A stretch of DNA of 5,032 bases from ATZT02 sp038124905. Lineage in GTDB: Bacteria > Actinomycetota > Actinomycetes > S36-B12 > UBA5976. Position numbers and translations under genes: made by a program. Under the pieces are notes generated by a model, which worked only from the letters and a program-made list of their open reading frames with translations, was not told where the DNA came from and did not search any database. The stretch is from NCBI GenBank assembly GCA_038124905.1, contig JAYPCW010000073.1:1-5032 (forward strand). Direction: 5' to 3'. Shown piece by piece: positions 4,326 through 5,032 of this stretch. Numbering within the stretch: position 1 is the stretch's first letter; each line of letters opens with the position of its first letter.

Positions 4326-4796
4326 ATGTTACAAATACCGTTTTTTGATCCTTGGATACAACTTGGAATAATTCTAAATGTTTCATTAGCAGCAATTCTT
4401 GGTTCGGCAATCGGCTATGAAAGAGATAGAGCTGGAAAATCTGCTGGTCCCAGAACCATGGCATTAGTAGCCGCCGCTGCTGCTGTAGTTGTAGATATCG
4501 GTGCAGTTTTAAACGTAGATGCAGATTTTGGTGATCCAACTCGTTCTTTGCACGCAATCATGACCGGTATCGGATTCTTAGGCGCCGGGTTAATTTTTAG
4601 TTCAAAGCGAGGCGGAGTTAAAGGTATAACCACCGCAGCCACGGTGTTTGCAACTGCTGCAATGGGGATTGCCGTTGGTTTGGGTTTTCAATTAGTAGCA
4701 GGTGCGATGACAATAATTATCATCGTAATTCTTAGATCTACTCACATGATTGATAAAGCTTTATATTCAAGCGATGAATCTGACTACATAGATTAG
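4326..4796 (+). CDS. MgtC/SapB family membrane protein
   Basis: A 156-residue inner-membrane protein of the MgtC/SapB family. The family signature is clear: GSAIGYERDRAGKSAGPRT (26-44), then TGIGFLGAGLIF (80-91), then VKGITTAATVFATAAMGIAVGLG (98-120), where the family usually has VxGLTTAAxxWxxAAxGxAxGxG. Helices are predicted at about 12-30, 45-63, 77-92 and 101-137, with an acidic C-terminal tail. It lacks the extra C-terminal ACT-like domain of true MgtC, so it is the short SapB-type form. MgtC proteins are linked to growth at low magnesium and virulence in pathogens, but most short homologues have unknown function and I would not assign magnesium transport. The conserved Trp of the family motif is Phe108 here. 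Its TAG overlaps the stop codon of the opposing NlpC/P60 gene by 4 bp. Confidence 0.92.
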   Translation: MLQIPFFDPWIQLGIILNVSLAAILGSAIGYERDRAGKSAGPRTMALVAAAAAVVVDIGAVLNVDADFGDPTRSLHAIMTGIGFLGAGLIFSSKRGGVKGITTAATVFATAAMGIAVGLGFQLVAGAMTIIIIVILRSTHMIDKALYSSDESDYID

Positions 4797-5032
4797 TAAT
4801 TTACCCGGCCGTAAGAAACTCGATTGGCATAAATTGGAGTTTTTGCTGCTCTCAATCCAGGTCGTCGCGCATGCCAGATCTTGTTTCCGCCAGCATAAAT
4901 TGCAACGTGATAAACAGTTCCATTTTTGCTATGAAAGAAAACTAAATCTCCGACTAGTAATTCTTCTTTACTAATTTTCTTAGTTTCCGCTCGCATATCT
5001 CGAGAGGTTCTACCAAATGAAATTCCAACTGG
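4793..5032 (-). CDS. NlpC/P60 peptidoglycan endopeptidase, C-terminal part (5' end beyond window)
   Basis: The frame is open from the right edge of the window to the TAA at 4793 and encodes the last 79 residues. The ATG at 4996 is internal, since the 12 codons before it (PVGISFGRTSRD) continue the domain; RTSRD matches the usual LPRTSRxQ segment that follows the catalytic cysteine helix. KISKEELLVGDLVFF (19-33 of the visible part) is the conserved PGDLVFF strand, and VYHVAIYAG carries the catalytic histidine in its HVxIY motif. IWHARRPG holds the third polar active-site residue (His). The catalytic cysteine lies outside the window. Family enzymes cleave gamma-D-Glu-diamino acid bonds in wall peptides outside the cell; a signal peptide would be expected in the missing N-terminus. 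It converges with the MgtC-like gene, overlapping by 4 bp. Confidence 0.9.
   Translation of the reverse strand, partial: PVGISFGRTSRDMRAETKKISKEELLVGDLVFFHSKNGTVYHVAIYAGGNKIWHARRPGLRAAKTPIYANRVSYGRVNY

Noticed and set aside
4324..4642. Two minus-strand open frames opposite the MgtC-like gene
   Set aside because: Low-complexity translations caused by the alanine-rich helices of the MgtC-like gene on the other strand.
4793..4996. Treating the NlpC/P60 gene as a complete 67-residue protein from the ATG at 4996
   Set aside because: The frame stays open to the window edge with domain-like residues, and the catalytic cysteine segment would be missing.

Overview
The window looks like part of a small, A+T-rich, tightly packed actinobacterial chromosome, plausibly a freshwater acI/Nanopelagicales-type organism. 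That placement is inference. It rests on the actinobacterial neighbourhood 5-formyl-THF cyclo-ligase / galU / RimJ-like acetyltransferase / SepX(GlpR)-like membrane protein (in Mycobacterium tuberculosis the same run is Rv0992c-Rv0996), on an actinobacterial SAF-domain protein nearby, on the low G+C judged by eye, and on very short or negative intergenic distances.

Layout. From 1 to 2213 everything is on the minus strand, read right to left: galU, a RimJ-like GNAT acetyltransferase, a SepX/GlpR-like divisome membrane protein and tRNA-Ala(CGC). The moeA/glp gene that normally sits between galU and the acetyltransferase is missing. Divergent from galU, across 65 bp, is 5-formyltetrahydrofolate cyclo-ligase (2279-2827, plus). 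Its 3' end overlaps a minus-strand pair of small fluoride-channel (Fluc/CrcB) subunit genes (2817-3598). A 109-bp divergent spacer leads to a SAF/CpaB-like membrane-anchored protein (3708-4184, plus) that is interrupted by exactly 100 Ns. tRNA-Arg(CCT), a tRNA T-arm-like hairpin with a T tract, and an MgtC/SapB-family membrane protein (4326-4796, plus) follow. A minus-strand NlpC/P60 peptidoglycan hydrolase, cut by the right edge, ends in a 4-bp convergent overlap with the MgtC-like gene.

Functionally these are mostly housekeeping genes: UDP-glucose supply, folate salvage, division-site membrane protein, fluoride export, cell-wall hydrolysis and two tRNAs. The clearest unusual points are a Fluc pair in which one subunit has lost both phenylalanines of the pore 'Phe box', the missing moeA/glp partner beside a SepX/GlpR-like gene, a recurrent pattern of -10-like hexamers 6-9 nt upstream of start codons with no Shine-Dalgarno sequence (suggesting leaderless mRNAs), and a stand-alone T-arm mimic after tRNA-Arg. 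I see no clear evidence of mobile elements, CRISPR, or a wholly new multi-gene system here.
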